Assembly (NCBI RefSeq): GCF_002845745.1
Contig: NZ_PIUM01000029.1
Location: 1 to 64,000, forward strand
Direction: 5' to 3'
Origin: Telmatospirillum siberiense
Lineage (GTDB): Bacteria > Pseudomonadota > Alphaproteobacteria > Rhodospirillales > Magnetospirillaceae
Length of the DNA: 64,000 bases
Shown: positions 8,340 to 16,842 of the stretch, in pieces
Numbering within the stretch: the stretch's first letter is position 1
Layout of the letters: the number at the start of each line of letters is the position of its first letter
Program-made: the position numbers and the translations under genes
Notes under the pieces: model-generated
The model's input: only the letters and a program-made list of their open reading frames with translations
Database searches by the model: none
Told to the model about the DNA's origin: nothing

Positions 8340-9329
8340 TCACCCCAGCAGGACGAGCCCTCCGGGCAGAAAGCGGGCGGGAACGTTCATGACCTGCCGG
8401 ACGAAAGTCACCGCGTCATCGATGCGATCGAGACGAAACGTCGCGACGACGCGGCGCTGGGCCAGATGCGAATCAAGAAGAACGATCTTGCCGGACCGAT
8501 AGCGATTCACCTCCTCGATGAGACGCGACAATGGCGCATCGCGAAATATCAACAGCCCGTGCCGCCAAGCCCCGACGATTTCGGAATCGGCGGCGGCCGT
8601 CGGACGCAAACCACTGTCGTCATAAGAAACCTGCTGACCGCCCCGCAGCGAAACAACACCATCCCCGAACCGCACATTCACCTGGCCGTCGAGGCAGGTC
8701 ACGCAGACCGCCTCCCCGTCTTTGCGAATATTGAAGCTTCCCTGCCGGGCCTCGCTCCGGCCAGCTCCGGCACTGACGACGATCTCCGTCGGGGACGCTC
8801 CCGTACTGACGGCCGCTTCGCCGGAAATCAGCTCGATGGCCGCCCCGCCTTCCGTCGAATGGAAGTCGATGCTGGTCTGGGTGTTCAATTCCACCGAAGA
8901 CTGGCTCGCCATGTCGATGCGCCGCCGCTCGCCCAGGCGGGTTCTGTAGTCGGCCCGTAAATCGGCAAAGGACGGCCAAAGCCCGAGAGGGGGGTGAACC
9001 AACGCCACGCCGGCCAGAGACGCGGCGAGAGCCCCCCCGCCCAGAAAGAAGGCTCGCCGCCCCACCACCACACCGGATCGCTTCGAGGAGGCGGCGAAGG
9101 CAAGAGCGGGATCGCTTTGCAACGCCAGGGCGGCGGCGTCGCCCATAACCTCCCACAGCAATGCCGCTTCGGCGAAAGCACGGCCGTGATCCGGGCTGGC
9201 TTCCCGCCAACGCGTCAGGGAGGCGACGTCGGCGGCGGTCGCGCGGCCTCCCGTCAACAGTCTGAGCCAGGCCAGGGATTGCTGGCGCAATACGTCGTTT
9301 CCGGCGAAATCGCCGTCAGGGGTCATCAT
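8340..9329 (-). CDS. FecR-family anti-sigma / signal-transducing membrane protein
   Basis: 329 residues. An N-terminal DUF4880-type segment (LAWLRLLTGGRATAADVASL, SPDHGRAFAEAALLW) is followed by one membrane helix (about residues 92-115, AFFLGGGALAASLAGVALV). The periplasmic FecR domain has YRTRLGERRRIDMASQSSVE and LNTQTSIDF, and a C-terminal part resembles the STN-like domain of long FecR proteins (LSRLIEEVNRYRSGKIVLLD). FecR proteins hold and activate a partner ECF sigma factor when an outer-membrane receptor signals. Here the sigma gene lies 132 bases upstream. The start is one of two adjacent ATG codons. Confidence 0.9.
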   Translation of the reverse strand: MMTPDGDFAGNDVLRQQSLAWLRLLTGGRATAADVASLTRWREASPDHGRAFAEAALLWEVMGDAAALALQSDPALAFAASSKRSGVVVGRRAFFLGGGALAASLAGVALVHPPLGLWPSFADLRADYRTRLGERRRIDMASQSSVELNTQTSIDFHSTEGGAAIELISGEAAVSTGASPTEIVVSAGAGRSEARQGSFNIRKDGEAVCVTCLDGQVNVRFGDGVVSLRGGQQVSYDDSGLRPTAAADSEIVGAWRHGLLIFRDAPLSRLIEEVNRYRSGKIVLLDSHLAQRRVVATFRLDRIDDAVTFVRQVMNVPARFLPGGLVLLG

Positions 9330-9461
9330 AGCCGTGTGATCTCTTGAGCTGATTTTGGCGCCTCCGCAATACTCTGACGTCCGTTTTCGAAGTACCGAAA
9401 CCTTTGCGGCCAGTGACCGAAGCGCTGCGAACGTTGGAAACGAAACATGAGTTCTCTGTTG

Positions 9462-10016
9462 CTAAGACGTTTTCAAAGGGCGCGGTCCGCGTCTCGGCGC
9501 CAATTTTTTTTCGAGAACCTCGCTGAAGTAATCGAGCGCGGCCTTCAATTCGCGATCAACGATCCGCACGGTGACGCCGTAACGCTCGGCGATTTCCTTG
9601 TGGGACAGGTTTTCCAGGCGAGACGCCACGAAGATGGCGCGCCGGCGCGGAGGAATATTTTCGAGAGCCCGCGAAAGTGTCGACAGTTCCGACCGGGCCT
9701 CGGCGACCCTGCCGGGATCAAGCTCGTTGACCGCCAGGCTGCAATAGGATTCGATTTCAGCCTTGGCAAGCCAGCGGCTGTCGGCCCGCTTCTGATCCAC
9801 CGCGATATTGAGGGCCAGCCGGTAGAGATAGGCGGCCGGATTGCGGACCGAGGCCTCGGCCCCGCTCCCTTCGAGGTGATTGAGATGCAGCCAGGCCTCG
9901 TGCAGAACCTCCCCGGCGAAATCGGACGATCCGAAGCGCCTGGCCAACCGCTGCTTCAGGGAACCGTAATCAGCGACGAGAAGCCGCCGCAGCATGGCCA
10001 CGAAACTCTCAGTCAT
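9462..10016 (-). CDS. ECF RNA polymerase sigma factor (FecI-like)
   Basis: 184 residues from the ATG at 10014-10016, overlapping the end of the STN gene by eight bases. Region 2 is seen in DFAGEVLHEAWLHLNHLE and NPAAYLYRLALNIAVDQKRA. Region 4 has IPPRRRAIFVASRLENLSHK followed by EIAERYGVTVRIVDRELKAA, a helix-turn-helix. FecI-type sigma factors are switched on by FecR in response to a surface signal. The overlap with the STN gene and the downstream FecR make a three-gene signalling cassette. Target promoters cannot be read from this window; the tpsB-like gene is one candidate. Confidence 0.9.
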   Translation of the reverse strand: MTESFVAMLRRLLVADYGSLKQRLARRFGSSDFAGEVLHEAWLHLNHLEGSGAEASVRNPAAYLYRLALNIAVDQKRADSRWLAKAEIESYCSLAVNELDPGRVAEARSELSTLSRALENIPPRRRAIFVASRLENLSHKEIAERYGVTVRIVDRELKAALDYFSEVLEKKLAPRRGPRPLKTS

Positions 10017-10749
10017 CGCCGCCGTCCGCCTGCGCCAGCAGACAATAATCGGCGGCGCTCGCCGCGCTCGGCTGCAGCAGCAGGGTAACCGGTTGCCGCA
10101 GTCCCGGCGGCGGTGGCTCCCCGACGGCAAGGGCCTGCAATTCCCCGGCAAGCAAGACGTCGCGCCGGGAATCGCCGGTCGTCGTCAGCAGGTCGGACCG
10201 GGTAACCCTGCCCGTCTCGCCGATCCACAGCCGGATCAATGAACGATAGGTGCCGGGCCTCGTCTCCCGATGACGGCAGAGCGCTTCATGCAAGGCGACC
10301 TGGATCGCCGCGGAATAACGCTCGAACTCCCGGGCAATCGAACGCCTTGCCACCGTATCGGGGCCCGATGACGGCAAAAGGGACATGAGAGTGAAGCCTT
10401 TGCCGTCCACGCTGCGGGCGGTCAACCCGGTCCCGTCCAGCATTTCGCGCAAGGCATCGAGAGAGGAGAACGATCCGGCGACTTCGCTCGAACGGCGTCC
10501 CCGGATCAACTCGCTGTCGACGAACATGGGAATATGCGTGGTCTCGCCGAAAGCGTTGAGCGCATCGGCCAGGGGCTGTGCCGGAATTTGGAAAACCGCG
10601 CGGCGCCCCATCTCGTCTTCGGACGCTCCCGCCGGAAGAGACGCAAGCATCGCAAACGTTCCGCAACAGGCGAGAATCACCCCCATGCGACACGATGAAC
10701 CGGCAGACGAGACGCGTTTCAGGCCATTCATCATGTGTCCGCAAGCCAC
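10009..10749 (-). CDS. Secreted STN-domain protein with TonB-C-like end
   Basis: 246 residues with a signal peptide (about residues 20-42, GVILACCGTFAMLASLPAGA). The STN domain (secretin/TonB N-terminus short domain) spans roughly residues 50-120: VFQIPAQPLADALNAFGETT, then GSFSSLDALREMLDGTGL. The second half looks like a TonB C-terminal domain (YRSLIRLWIGETGRVTRSDL, AVGEPPPPGLRQPVTLLL). STN domains normally sit at the front of signalling TonB receptors and contact FecR. Here the domain is on a free periplasmic protein and may deliver the signal to FecR without a TonB receptor. First gene of the STN-sigma-FecR cassette. Confidence 0.82.
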   Translation of the reverse strand: MACGHMMNGLKRVSSAGSSCRMGVILACCGTFAMLASLPAGASEDEMGRRAVFQIPAQPLADALNAFGETTHIPMFVDSELIRGRRSSEVAGSFSSLDALREMLDGTGLTARSVDGKGFTLMSLLPSSGPDTVARRSIAREFERYSAAIQVALHEALCRHRETRPGTYRSLIRLWIGETGRVTRSDLLTTTGDSRRDVLLAGELQALAVGEPPPPGLRQPVTLLLQPSAASAADYCLLAQADGGDD

Positions 10750-10894
10750 ATCATCACCGCGTCCCGATGCCTCGCGGGCCGGAGATTTCGGCGTGACCCC
10801 ATTCGTATGATTGAACAGGGAGATAAGATATCAAGCCGGCCGGAAGCCAGCTAGAAACAAGATATGATATTTTTGCGTAATGGCCGGGGCGGGC

Positions 10895-11269
10895 TCAGGG
10901 TTTGACGCTCAGGGCACTGCCGTAGGTCGAGGTGGGCCGGAAGGGGTAGATCGACTTGCCGAAATTGGCCCCATATTGCTGCGCAAGGGCCGCCTGATTG
11001 TATCCACCCAGTTTCACCGACGACGACGACGCATCCAACGGTGGGATGTTCTGCGTCGGGTGGATCTGTTCGACCTGCTGGCGCAGACGCTGATTGAGAC
11101 ATGTGAGAGAAGGCGCCTTGTCTCCGCCGATCTCGACCTCGACGCAGGGGCCGTCCGCGACGCCGCCCTCCGCCGCCGCCGCCGCCACGGACAGGGCGGG
11201 CAGGCTCAGGATGGCCGTGACGAAGATCATCTTCAGCGTGGCGGACAAGCACCTTTTCGCACAGCACAC
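10895..11269 (-). CDS. Small secreted protein of unknown function
   Basis: 124 residues from a GTG at 11267-11269 that is preceded by a strong ribosome binding site (GAGGGAGGTCGATC). A signal peptide (about residues 10-33, ending AVAAAAAE) precedes a mature part of about 90 residues with two Cys (GPCVEVEIG and LTCLNQRLRQQV) that could form a disulfide. The rest is low-complexity and polar (SSSVKLGGYNQAALAQQYGA, FGKSIYPFRP). I do not recognise the family. It lies alone between the STN cassette and the second gsp block and could be a periplasmic or secreted partner of either. The longer frame from 11285 lacks a family-like composition. Confidence 0.6.
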   Translation of the reverse strand: MCCAKRCLSATLKMIFVTAILSLPALSVAAAAAEGGVADGPCVEVEIGGDKAPSLTCLNQRLRQQVEQIHPTQNIPPLDASSSSVKLGGYNQAALAQQYGANFGKSIYPFRPTSTYGSALSVKP

Positions 11270-11499
11270 GATCGACCTCCCTCAAACCGTCACCCGGACT
11301 TTGAGCCGCACAAAAATAACACTTCCGTATTGATGCAGCACTACAAAATCACTTGATATCATATCAATATCATAATCGTTTCAGAATTATTAACAATAAA
11401 TACACATACTGACACTCCACCATAACTTATGCTTATACTTCTGGTGCGCCGAACGGCCATCCCAACCACCCTTTTTCATGACTAAGCGGGGCCTGCCGA

Positions 11500-11985
11500 A
11501 TGAATGCCCTTCCGGTCATTCCCGATGTGAAATTCTGGCTCGCCTGCGGTTTCGGAACCAGCCTGCTGGCGCTTTCCTGGATCGATATCCGACATCTCAT
11601 TCTGCCCGATGCCCTGACCCTGCCGCTGGTCGCCGCCGGCCTGGCATGGTGCGCCTGGACCACGCCAGGCCTGCTGCCGGCCCACGCCGCCGGCGCGGCG
11701 GCGGGATATATCTCCTTCCGCCTGGTGGCGTCGGCCTACCGGCATTTCCGCCATCGCGACGGCCTGGGTGAAGGCGACGCCAAACTGGCCGCCGCCGCCG
11801 GGGCCTGGGTCGCCTGGGAAGGATTACCCAGCGTCATCCTGCTGGCCGCGATTGCCGGTCTTCTGGTCATCGCGGTCATCGCCCTGGTCCGCCGCCGGCT
11901 CGACCCCCGCATGCCCATCCCTTTCGGCCCATGTCTGGCGTTGGGGTTGTGGATGACGTGGCTGCACGGCCCCCTCAGCCTGTGA
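11500..11985 (+). CDS. gspO: Prepilin peptidase (A24 aspartic protease), short form
   Basis: 161 residues, all membrane-spanning. The two catalytic Asp motifs of the A24 family are present: SWIDIRHLILPDALTLPLVA and GLGEGDAKLAAAAGAW (the GxGD motif). It lacks the N-terminal zinc-binding methyltransferase domain of full-length PilD/GspO, so it may only cleave leaders, or methylation may be done elsewhere. It would process GspG, H, I, J and K. It is the first gene of the plus-strand gsp block, nine bases before gspE. An AT-rich region of about 230 bases upstream is the likely promoter. Confidence 0.9.
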   Translation: MNALPVIPDVKFWLACGFGTSLLALSWIDIRHLILPDALTLPLVAAGLAWCAWTTPGLLPAHAAGAAAGYISFRLVASAYRHFRHRDGLGEGDAKLAAAAGAWVAWEGLPSVILLAAIAGLLVIAVIALVRRRLDPRMPIPFGPCLALGLWMTWLHGPLSL

Positions 11986-11994
11986 CGGAACGCC

Positions 11995-13734
11995 ATGACC
12001 GTTGATATTCCCCCGTCTTTCCCCGCTCCTGCCGCCACCTCCCCCGAGGCGGCGATGGACGCCTTGGCCGAAGTCATCATGGAGCGCGGCCTGGTCGACG
12101 CCAGAACGCTGGAACGGGCCCGCCGCGTCGCGGAAGACACCGGGCGAAGGCTCGACGGAGTCCTCATCCAGTTGGGCCTGGCCAGTGAACGGGGGCTCGC
12201 CGAAGCTTATGCCGCCCTGTTGGGCCTGCCGCTGGCCACAGCCGACCGTTTTCCGGAAGACCCCGTGCTCTCCGAGCGGCTCAAACCAAAATTTCTCCGT
12301 CATGCCCATGTGGTTCCGCTGACCTGCGACGGCGATGGCGTCATCGTGGCGATGACCGACCCCTTCGACCAGTTCACCCGTCAGAGCATCGCCGCCGCCG
12401 TCGGCAAACCGGTCCGGATCGAAGTCGCCGTTCCCATCGACCTCGAAGCGGCCCTGGACCGCCTTTATCCGGATTGGTCGGAAGGCAAGCCGCAAGCGGA
12501 CGAGGATGACGCCGGCGAGACCACGCCGATCGAGGAGGACGCCGAACGCCTGAAGGATCTGGCCAGCGAGGCGCCGGTCATCCGTCTGGTCAACCAGATC
12601 ATCGCCAGGGCCGTCGAGACGCAGGCATCGGATATCCACATCGAACCGTTCGAAAACGCCCTTCGGGTGCGCTACCGCTACGACGGCGTCCTGCACGAGG
12701 CCGAGGCGCCGCCGGCCCATCTCACGGCGGCGATCATCTCGCGCATCAAAATCATGGCGCGGCTCGACATCGCCGAACGCCGCCTGCCCCAGGACGGCCG
12801 GATCAAACTCGCCGTGCGCGGCCAGGAGGTCGACTTCCGCGTCTCCACCATCCCGTCGCTGCATGGCGAGACGGTGGTTCTGCGCGTGCTCGATCGCAAC
12901 GCCGTCGAATTCGATTTCGGCAAGCTCGGCATGTCGCCCCAAGCGACGGATCGTTTCACCGCGGCGCTCGACCAGCCCAACGGCATCGTCCTGGTCACCG
13001 GCCCGACGGGGTCCGGCAAGACCACCACCCTCTATACCGGGCTGCTCCGCCTCAACACCGTGGTCCGCAAGATCGTGACGGTGGAGGATCCCATCGAATA
13101 TCAGCTCGCCGGCATCAACCAGATCCAGGTCAAACCGCAGATCGGCCTCACCTTCGCCACGCTACTGCGCTCGATCCTGCGCCAGGATCCGGACGTCATC
13201 ATGGTGGGCGAGATCCGCGACCTGGAGACCGCGCAGATCGCCGCCCAGGCCGCGTTGACCGGCCATCTCGTGCTCTCCACCCTGCACACCAATTCCGCCG
13301 CCTCGACCATCACCCGGCTACGCGACATGGGTCTTGAGGATTATCTGATCACCGCGGTGCTGCGCGGCATCCTGGCCCAGCGGCTGGTGCGCCGGCTTTG
13401 TCCGCAATGCCGCCGGGAAACGCCGGCCTCGGCGGAACTGGTCGAACGTTTCGGCCTCTCCCGCCTGGCCCCTGAGCCTTACACCCTTTTCCACCCGGTC
13501 GGCTGCCCGCATTGCCGGGGCACCGGGTTCAAGGGACGCATGGCCATCGCCGAATTCCTGCTCCTCGACGAACCCGTCGAACGCCTGATCTTCGAGCGCG
13601 CCGATCACACGGCCATCGAGCAGGCGGCCATCGCCCTCGGCATGCGCCCGATGTTCGACGCCGGGCTCGCTGCCGCCCTGGCCGGCGAAACCACCATCGA
13701 GGAAGTGACCCGCTCGATCCGGATGGATGGCTGA
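11995..13734 (+). CDS. gspE: Type II secretion system ATPase GspE
   Basis: 579 residues. An N-terminal MshEN/T2SSE_N domain (about residues 20-150, [20 protein letters not shown]) binds GspL. The ATPase core has Walker [17 protein letters not shown] starting at residue 336, the Asp box [16 protein letters not shown], Walker [21 protein letters not shown] and the His box [15 protein letters not shown] zinc-binding CxxC...CxxC module follows (CPQC near 468, CPHC near 503). It hydrolyses ATP at the inner membrane to drive pseudopilus assembly. gspF starts two bases after its stop. Confidence 0.96.
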   Translation: MTVDIPPSFPAPAATSPEAAMDALAEVIMERGLVDARTLERARRVAEDTGRRLDGVLIQLGLASERGLAEAYAALLGLPLATADRFPEDPVLSERLKPKFLRHAHVVPLTCDGDGVIVAMTDPFDQFTRQSIAAAVGKPVRIEVAVPIDLEAALDRLYPDWSEGKPQADEDDAGETTPIEEDAERLKDLASEAPVIRLVNQIIARAVETQASDIHIEPFENALRVRYRYDGVLHEAEAPPAHLTAAIISRIKIMARLDIAERRLPQDGRIKLAVRGQEVDFRVSTIPSLHGETVVLRVLDRNAVEFDFGKLGMSPQATDRFTAALDQPNGIVLVTGPTGSGKTTTLYTGLLRLNTVVRKIVTVEDPIEYQLAGINQIQVKPQIGLTFATLLRSILRQDPDVIMVGEIRDLETAQIAAQAALTGHLVLSTLHTNSAASTITRLRDMGLEDYLITAVLRGILAQRLVRRLCPQCRRETPASAELVERFGLSRLAPEPYTLFHPVGCPHCRGTGFKGRMAIAEFLLLDEPVERLIFERADHTAIEQAAIALGMRPMFDAGLAAALAGETTIEEVTRSIRMDG

Positions 13735-13736
13735 TC

Positions 13737-14963
13737 ATGCCGGTCTTCCGCTATCTCGCCATCGATCCCGCCGGACTGGTGCAGCGGGGGACCATGGAGG
13801 CGGCGGACGGCGCGGCGGTGGCCGATAGCCTGCAGCGCCGCGGCCTCACCCCCATGCGGACCGATCCCGCCGGCGCCGGCGGCTTTTTCGGGGAATTGGT
13901 GGCGACGGAATTCTCATGGCGACGGGACGCCTTGAGCCATCAGGACGTCGCCATCATCACCCGCGAACTGTCCACCATGCTGGAAGCCGGCCAGGATCTC
14001 GACCGCGCGCTTCGCTTCATCGTCGAAACCGCCGCCAACGCGCGGATCCGGATCGTCATGGACCGGGTCCGCTCGAAAGTGCGCGGCGGCGGCGCCCTGG
14101 CCGCCGCCCTGGCCCTGGAGGGACGGAGCTTCTCGCGCCTTTATATCGGCATGGTGCGGGCCGGCGAGGCCGGCGGCACGCTTTCCGCCACCCTCGATCA
14201 CCTGGCGGCGCTTCTGGAACGCGAGCGCGCCCTGAGCGCCAGCATTCAGTCGGCCATGATCTACCCCGCCCTGCTCCTGGTGGCGGCCGCCGGCACCATT
14301 ACCCTGCTGCTGACCTCGGTCCTGCCCCAGTTCGCGCCGCTGTTCGCGCAGAATGGCGCGGAAATGCCCGCGGCGACCCGCACGATGATGGCAATGGGCG
14401 ATTTCCTGTCCGTCGCCGGCCCCTGGATGCTGATCGGTTTTCTGATCATCGGCCTGGCCGCCCGGCAAGCCCTGAAGGATCCGGCGATCCGCCTGCCGGT
14501 CGATCGCATCCTATTGCGCCTGCCGGTCGCCGGCCTGCTGTTCCGCCATACCCTGGCCGCCCGCTTCAGCCGCACCCTGGGGACCCTGCTCAAGAACGGC
14601 GTCCCCCTGGTCGCCACCTTGAGCATCGTCAAGGATGCGCTCGGCAACCTGGCCGCCGTAGCCGCCGTCGAACGCGCCGCCGCAGCCGCCAAGGGGGGAG
14701 GCGGCCTGACCCAGACACTCGCCGAATCGCATATTTTCCCGCCGCGCGCCATCCATCTGCTGCGCCTGGGCGAGGAAACCGCGCAACTGGCCAAGATGGC
14801 CCTGAAGGCCGCCGACATCCACCAGGAGGAAGCGCATCGGACGGTGGAACGGCTGGTCGCCCTGCTGGTCCCGGCGATCACCGTCGCCATGGGCGGCGCC
14901 GTCGCCGCCATCGTCGGCTCGCTGTTGCTGGCCATGCTGAGCCTCAATGACCTGGCGCATTGA
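13737..14963 (+). CDS. gspF: Type II secretion system platform protein GspF
   Basis: 408 residues from the ATG at 13737 (MPVFRYLAIDPAGLVQRG, the standard GspF opening). Two cytoplasmic T2SSF domains: ISHQ-type region LSHQDVAIITRELSTMLEAG near residue 60, and HTLAARFSRTLGTLLKNGVP near 270. Three membrane helices lie around residues 165-190, 220-240 and 380-405. GspF is the polytopic centre of the assembly platform and contacts GspE and GspL. A longer frame reaching back to 13512 is an artefact overlapping gspE. A dispersed repeat follows directly. Confidence 0.95.
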   Translation: MPVFRYLAIDPAGLVQRGTMEAADGAAVADSLQRRGLTPMRTDPAGAGGFFGELVATEFSWRRDALSHQDVAIITRELSTMLEAGQDLDRALRFIVETAANARIRIVMDRVRSKVRGGGALAAALALEGRSFSRLYIGMVRAGEAGGTLSATLDHLAALLERERALSASIQSAMIYPALLLVAAAGTITLLLTSVLPQFAPLFAQNGAEMPAATRTMMAMGDFLSVAGPWMLIGFLIIGLAARQALKDPAIRLPVDRILLRLPVAGLLFRHTLAARFSRTLGTLLKNGVPLVATLSIVKDALGNLAAVAAVERAAAAAKGGGGLTQTLAESHIFPPRAIHLLRLGEETAQLAKMALKAADIHQEEAHRTVERLVALLVPAITVAMGGAVAAIVGSLLLAMLSLNDLAH

Positions 14964-14997
14964 GATGAGCGCGGCCCCCGTCGCCGGCAAGGGGCGC

Positions 14998-15153
14998 GAA
15001 AGCGCGGAAAAAATGTGCGGAAACAAACAAGTCCTTGATGTCGCGCGGACGCGCGCACCCCTCACCCGCTCGCTCACGCTCGCCGCCCTCTCCCGCAAGG
15101 GGCGAGGGCTGGGGACGGAAAAGCCCTTCTCCCCCCGTGGGAGAAGGGTTGGG
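14998..15153. repeat. Dispersed composite palindromic repeat, copy 2 (gspF/gspH gap)
   Basis: Nearly identical to about 2390-2532, with shared blocks GTGCGGAAACAAACAAGT, CCCTCACCCGCTCGCTCACG and GGGGCGAGGGCTGGGGAC in the same order and strand. It fills the gap between gspF and gspH and ends just before the gspH start codon, so the gspH ribosome binding site (GAGAAGGG) lies in its end. The frame of gspH runs back through it, giving a false 70-codon extension. Confidence 0.88.
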
Positions 15154-15633
15154 ATGAGGGGGAGAATATCCCGTCACCTCGCCAGAAAGGCGCGGCGCGA
15201 CGGCTTCACCCTTATCGAAATGGTCGTCGTGCTGGCCATCCTGGGGGCGATGCTGGGCCTCGTCGTCGGGCGGGGATCGCCGTCGAGCCATGGGCTGGAA
15301 CTTCGGGGAGCCGCAGGAGAACTCGCGGCGGGGCTGCGCGAGGCGCGGTCGCGGGCGATCCTGACCAACCGCCCGGTCAGCCTGGTGATCGATTTGGCGG
15401 GGCGCCGCTTTCGCGTCGGCGACAAGGATTTCGTCGCCCTGCCTTCCGACCTGCCCATCGCCCTGCTCACCATCCGGGGGGAAGTCCGCGCCCTCCGTGA
15501 AGCCGGCATCCGCTTCGAACCCGACGGCAGCTCCTCGGGCGGGCGCATCGATCTGGGCGACGACGGCCGGCGTCTCAGGATCGCCGTCGACTGGCTGACC
15601 GGCGGGGTCAGCGTTGCCGAGGCGACGCCCTGA
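15154..15633 (+). CDS. gspH: Type II secretion system minor pseudopilin GspH
   Basis: 159 residues from the ATG at 15154. Prepilin signature RRDGFTLIEMVVVLAILGAM, with cleavage after Gly and Glu at mature position 5. The C-terminal globular part has RGAAGELAAGLREARSRAIL, VSLVIDLAGRRFRVGDKDF and a final FEPDGSSSGGRIDLGDDG, as in GspH/FimT. It is a minor pseudopilin below the GspIJK tip. The next gene begins two bases after its stop. The frame continues upstream to 14947 only because of the dispersed repeat. Confidence 0.9.
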   Translation: MRGRISRHLARKARRDGFTLIEMVVVLAILGAMLGLVVGRGSPSSHGLELRGAAGELAAGLREARSRAILTNRPVSLVIDLAGRRFRVGDKDFVALPSDLPIALLTIRGEVRALREAGIRFEPDGSSSGGRIDLGDDGRRLRIAVDWLTGGVSVAEATP

Positions 15634-15634
15634 A

Positions 15635-16045
15635 ATGCGCAACGACGACGGCTTCACCCTGCTGGAGGTGCTGGTCGCCTTCGTCATCGCGGCGGCGGCC
15701 TTGGGCCTGCTGTTCAACGCGGCGGGGGACGGCATCGCCGCCGTCGACAGGGCCGGCCGCACCGAGGAGGCCGTCTCCCGCGCCAAATCGCATCTTGCCG
15801 CCCTGGGCCGCGACGTCGCCCTGGCCGACGGCACCTTCGAAGGCGATGACGGCGGCGGCTATCGTTGGCGGATCCGCGTCACTCCGGTGGCGACGTCCAC
15901 GCCGCCGGATATGGCCCCCTCCGGCGGTGTCCGCCAGCGGTCCCTGTCGCTCTACGCCATCGAGATCACCCTGTCCTGGACCGACGGCGGCCAGGACCGC
16001 GAGGTGGTGCTGCGAAGCGAACGACTTTTACCGGCGAGGCACTGA
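15635..16045 (+). CDS. gspI: Type II secretion system minor pseudopilin GspI
   Basis: 136 residues from the ATG at 15635 (an in-frame start at 15614 would overlap gspH). Very short leader, then DDGFTLLEVLVAFVIAAAAL with the conserved Glu5. The C-terminal part (YRWRIRVTPVA, LYAIEITLSWTDGGQDREVV) fits the GspI fold. GspI nucleates the tip complex with GspJ and GspK. Its last five codons and stop lie in the first copy of a 47-bp direct repeat (16030-16076), so the gspI/gspJ junction has been duplicated. Confidence 0.9.
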   Translation: MRNDDGFTLLEVLVAFVIAAAALGLLFNAAGDGIAAVDRAGRTEEAVSRAKSHLAALGRDVALADGTFEGDDGGGYRWRIRVTPVATSTPPDMAPSGGVRQRSLSLYAIEITLSWTDGGQDREVVLRSERLLPARH

Positions 16046-16165
16046 CGTGACTCGCCTCATTGTCCCTCGCCGGGCGCCGATATCCATCGGCTTGGCCGCC
16101 GCCTCAATGGCGGCTGAGACCGGCGAGGCACTGACGTGACTCGCCTCATTGTCCCTCGCCGGGCG
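16030..16165 (+). repeat. 47-bp perfect direct repeat at the gspI/gspJ junction
   Basis: 16030-16076 and 16119-16165 are identical over 47 bases (beginning ACCGGCGAGGCACTGACGTG), offset by 89 bases. The 42-base spacer has no other copy. The repeated unit carries the gspI stop codon and the start of the gspJ frame, so the pattern looks like a partial tandem duplication of the ancestral junction that pushed the two genes apart. Confidence 0.95.
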
Positions 16166-16174
16166 AGGACAGGC

Positions 16175-16774
16175 ATGCGCTCCGACGCCGGCTTCACTCT
16201 GCTGGAGATCCTGATCGGGCTGGCGGTGCTAGGCCTGCTGATGGCGGGATTGGCGCAGGGAATGCAATACGGTTTCAAGGTCTGGGACGCCCAGGCGGCG
16301 ACCATCGCCCGGCGGGATCGGCTCGACGCGGTGGACCGCGCGCTCCGCCAACTGATCGCCCAAACCAACGCCCGCGAGGGAGAGGGCGCGACATCTTTCG
16401 AGGGTGAGACCGGGCGCGTCAGCTTCACCACCCAGCTTCCCGCCGCCCTGGCCTCCGTCTCGCGGCGGGCCGACGCCACCTTGCTGGTCGAGAACCACCG
16501 CCTGATCCTGCGCTGGACTCCGCATCTGCATGCGACGCGATTGGCCGGACCGAGAACGCCCGGCGAGACCGAACTCCTGTCCGGTGTCGAAAAAGTGGAG
16601 TTCAGCTATTGGAAACCCGCCGGCGCCGAGGGCGCGGCAGGCGGCTGGCAAACGTCCTGGTCCGACCGGCAGCCGCCGGAACTGGTCAGAATCCGGATCC
16701 TGTTTCCTCCGGGCGAGTCCCGCCGATGGCCGGACATCATCGCCGCCCGGCAGCGGGAACCGGACAGGCAGTGA
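16175..16774 (+). CDS. gspJ: Type II secretion system minor pseudopilin GspJ
   Basis: 199 residues from the ATG at 16175, preceded by GAGGA at suitable spacing; a GTG at 16136 in the repeat is the alternative. Prepilin signature SDAGFTLLEILIGLAVLGLL. The remainder shows the GspJ pattern (RRDRLDAVDRALRQLIAQTN, LRWTPH, LLSGVEKVEFSYWK, ELVRIRILFPPGESRRWPD). It forms the pseudopilus tip with GspI and GspK. Last gene of the plus-strand gsp block, followed by a strong hairpin. Confidence 0.92.
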   Translation: MRSDAGFTLLEILIGLAVLGLLMAGLAQGMQYGFKVWDAQAATIARRDRLDAVDRALRQLIAQTNAREGEGATSFEGETGRVSFTTQLPAALASVSRRADATLLVENHRLILRWTPHLHATRLAGPRTPGETELLSGVEKVEFSYWKPAGAEGAAGGWQTSWSDRQPPELVRIRILFPPGESRRWPDIIAARQREPDRQ

Positions 16775-16788
16775 CCCGAACCAGCCCT

Positions 16789-16818
16789 AGTGGCACCGGC
16801 GTCCCTGCCGGTGCCACT
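16789..16818. terminator. Hairpin between convergent gspJ and glgP; also tip of a repeat family
   Basis: Perfect 12-bp stem (AGTGGCACCGGC / GCCGGTGCCACT) with a six-base loop GTCCCT, followed on the plus strand by GTTTTAT. It sits between the convergent genes gspJ and glgP and may terminate both. The same arm sequences occur as the two ends of the element at 63175-63495, so this may be a collapsed copy of that element now acting as a terminator. Confidence 0.75.
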
Positions 16819-16842
16819 GTTTTATCCACGGCTGGCAATGTA

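Noticed and set aside
10851-11285. 144-codon frame overlapping the small secreted protein
   Set aside because: Arg/Gly-rich low-complexity product; the alternative frame from the GTG at 11269 has a signal peptide and correct spacing from the ribosome binding site.
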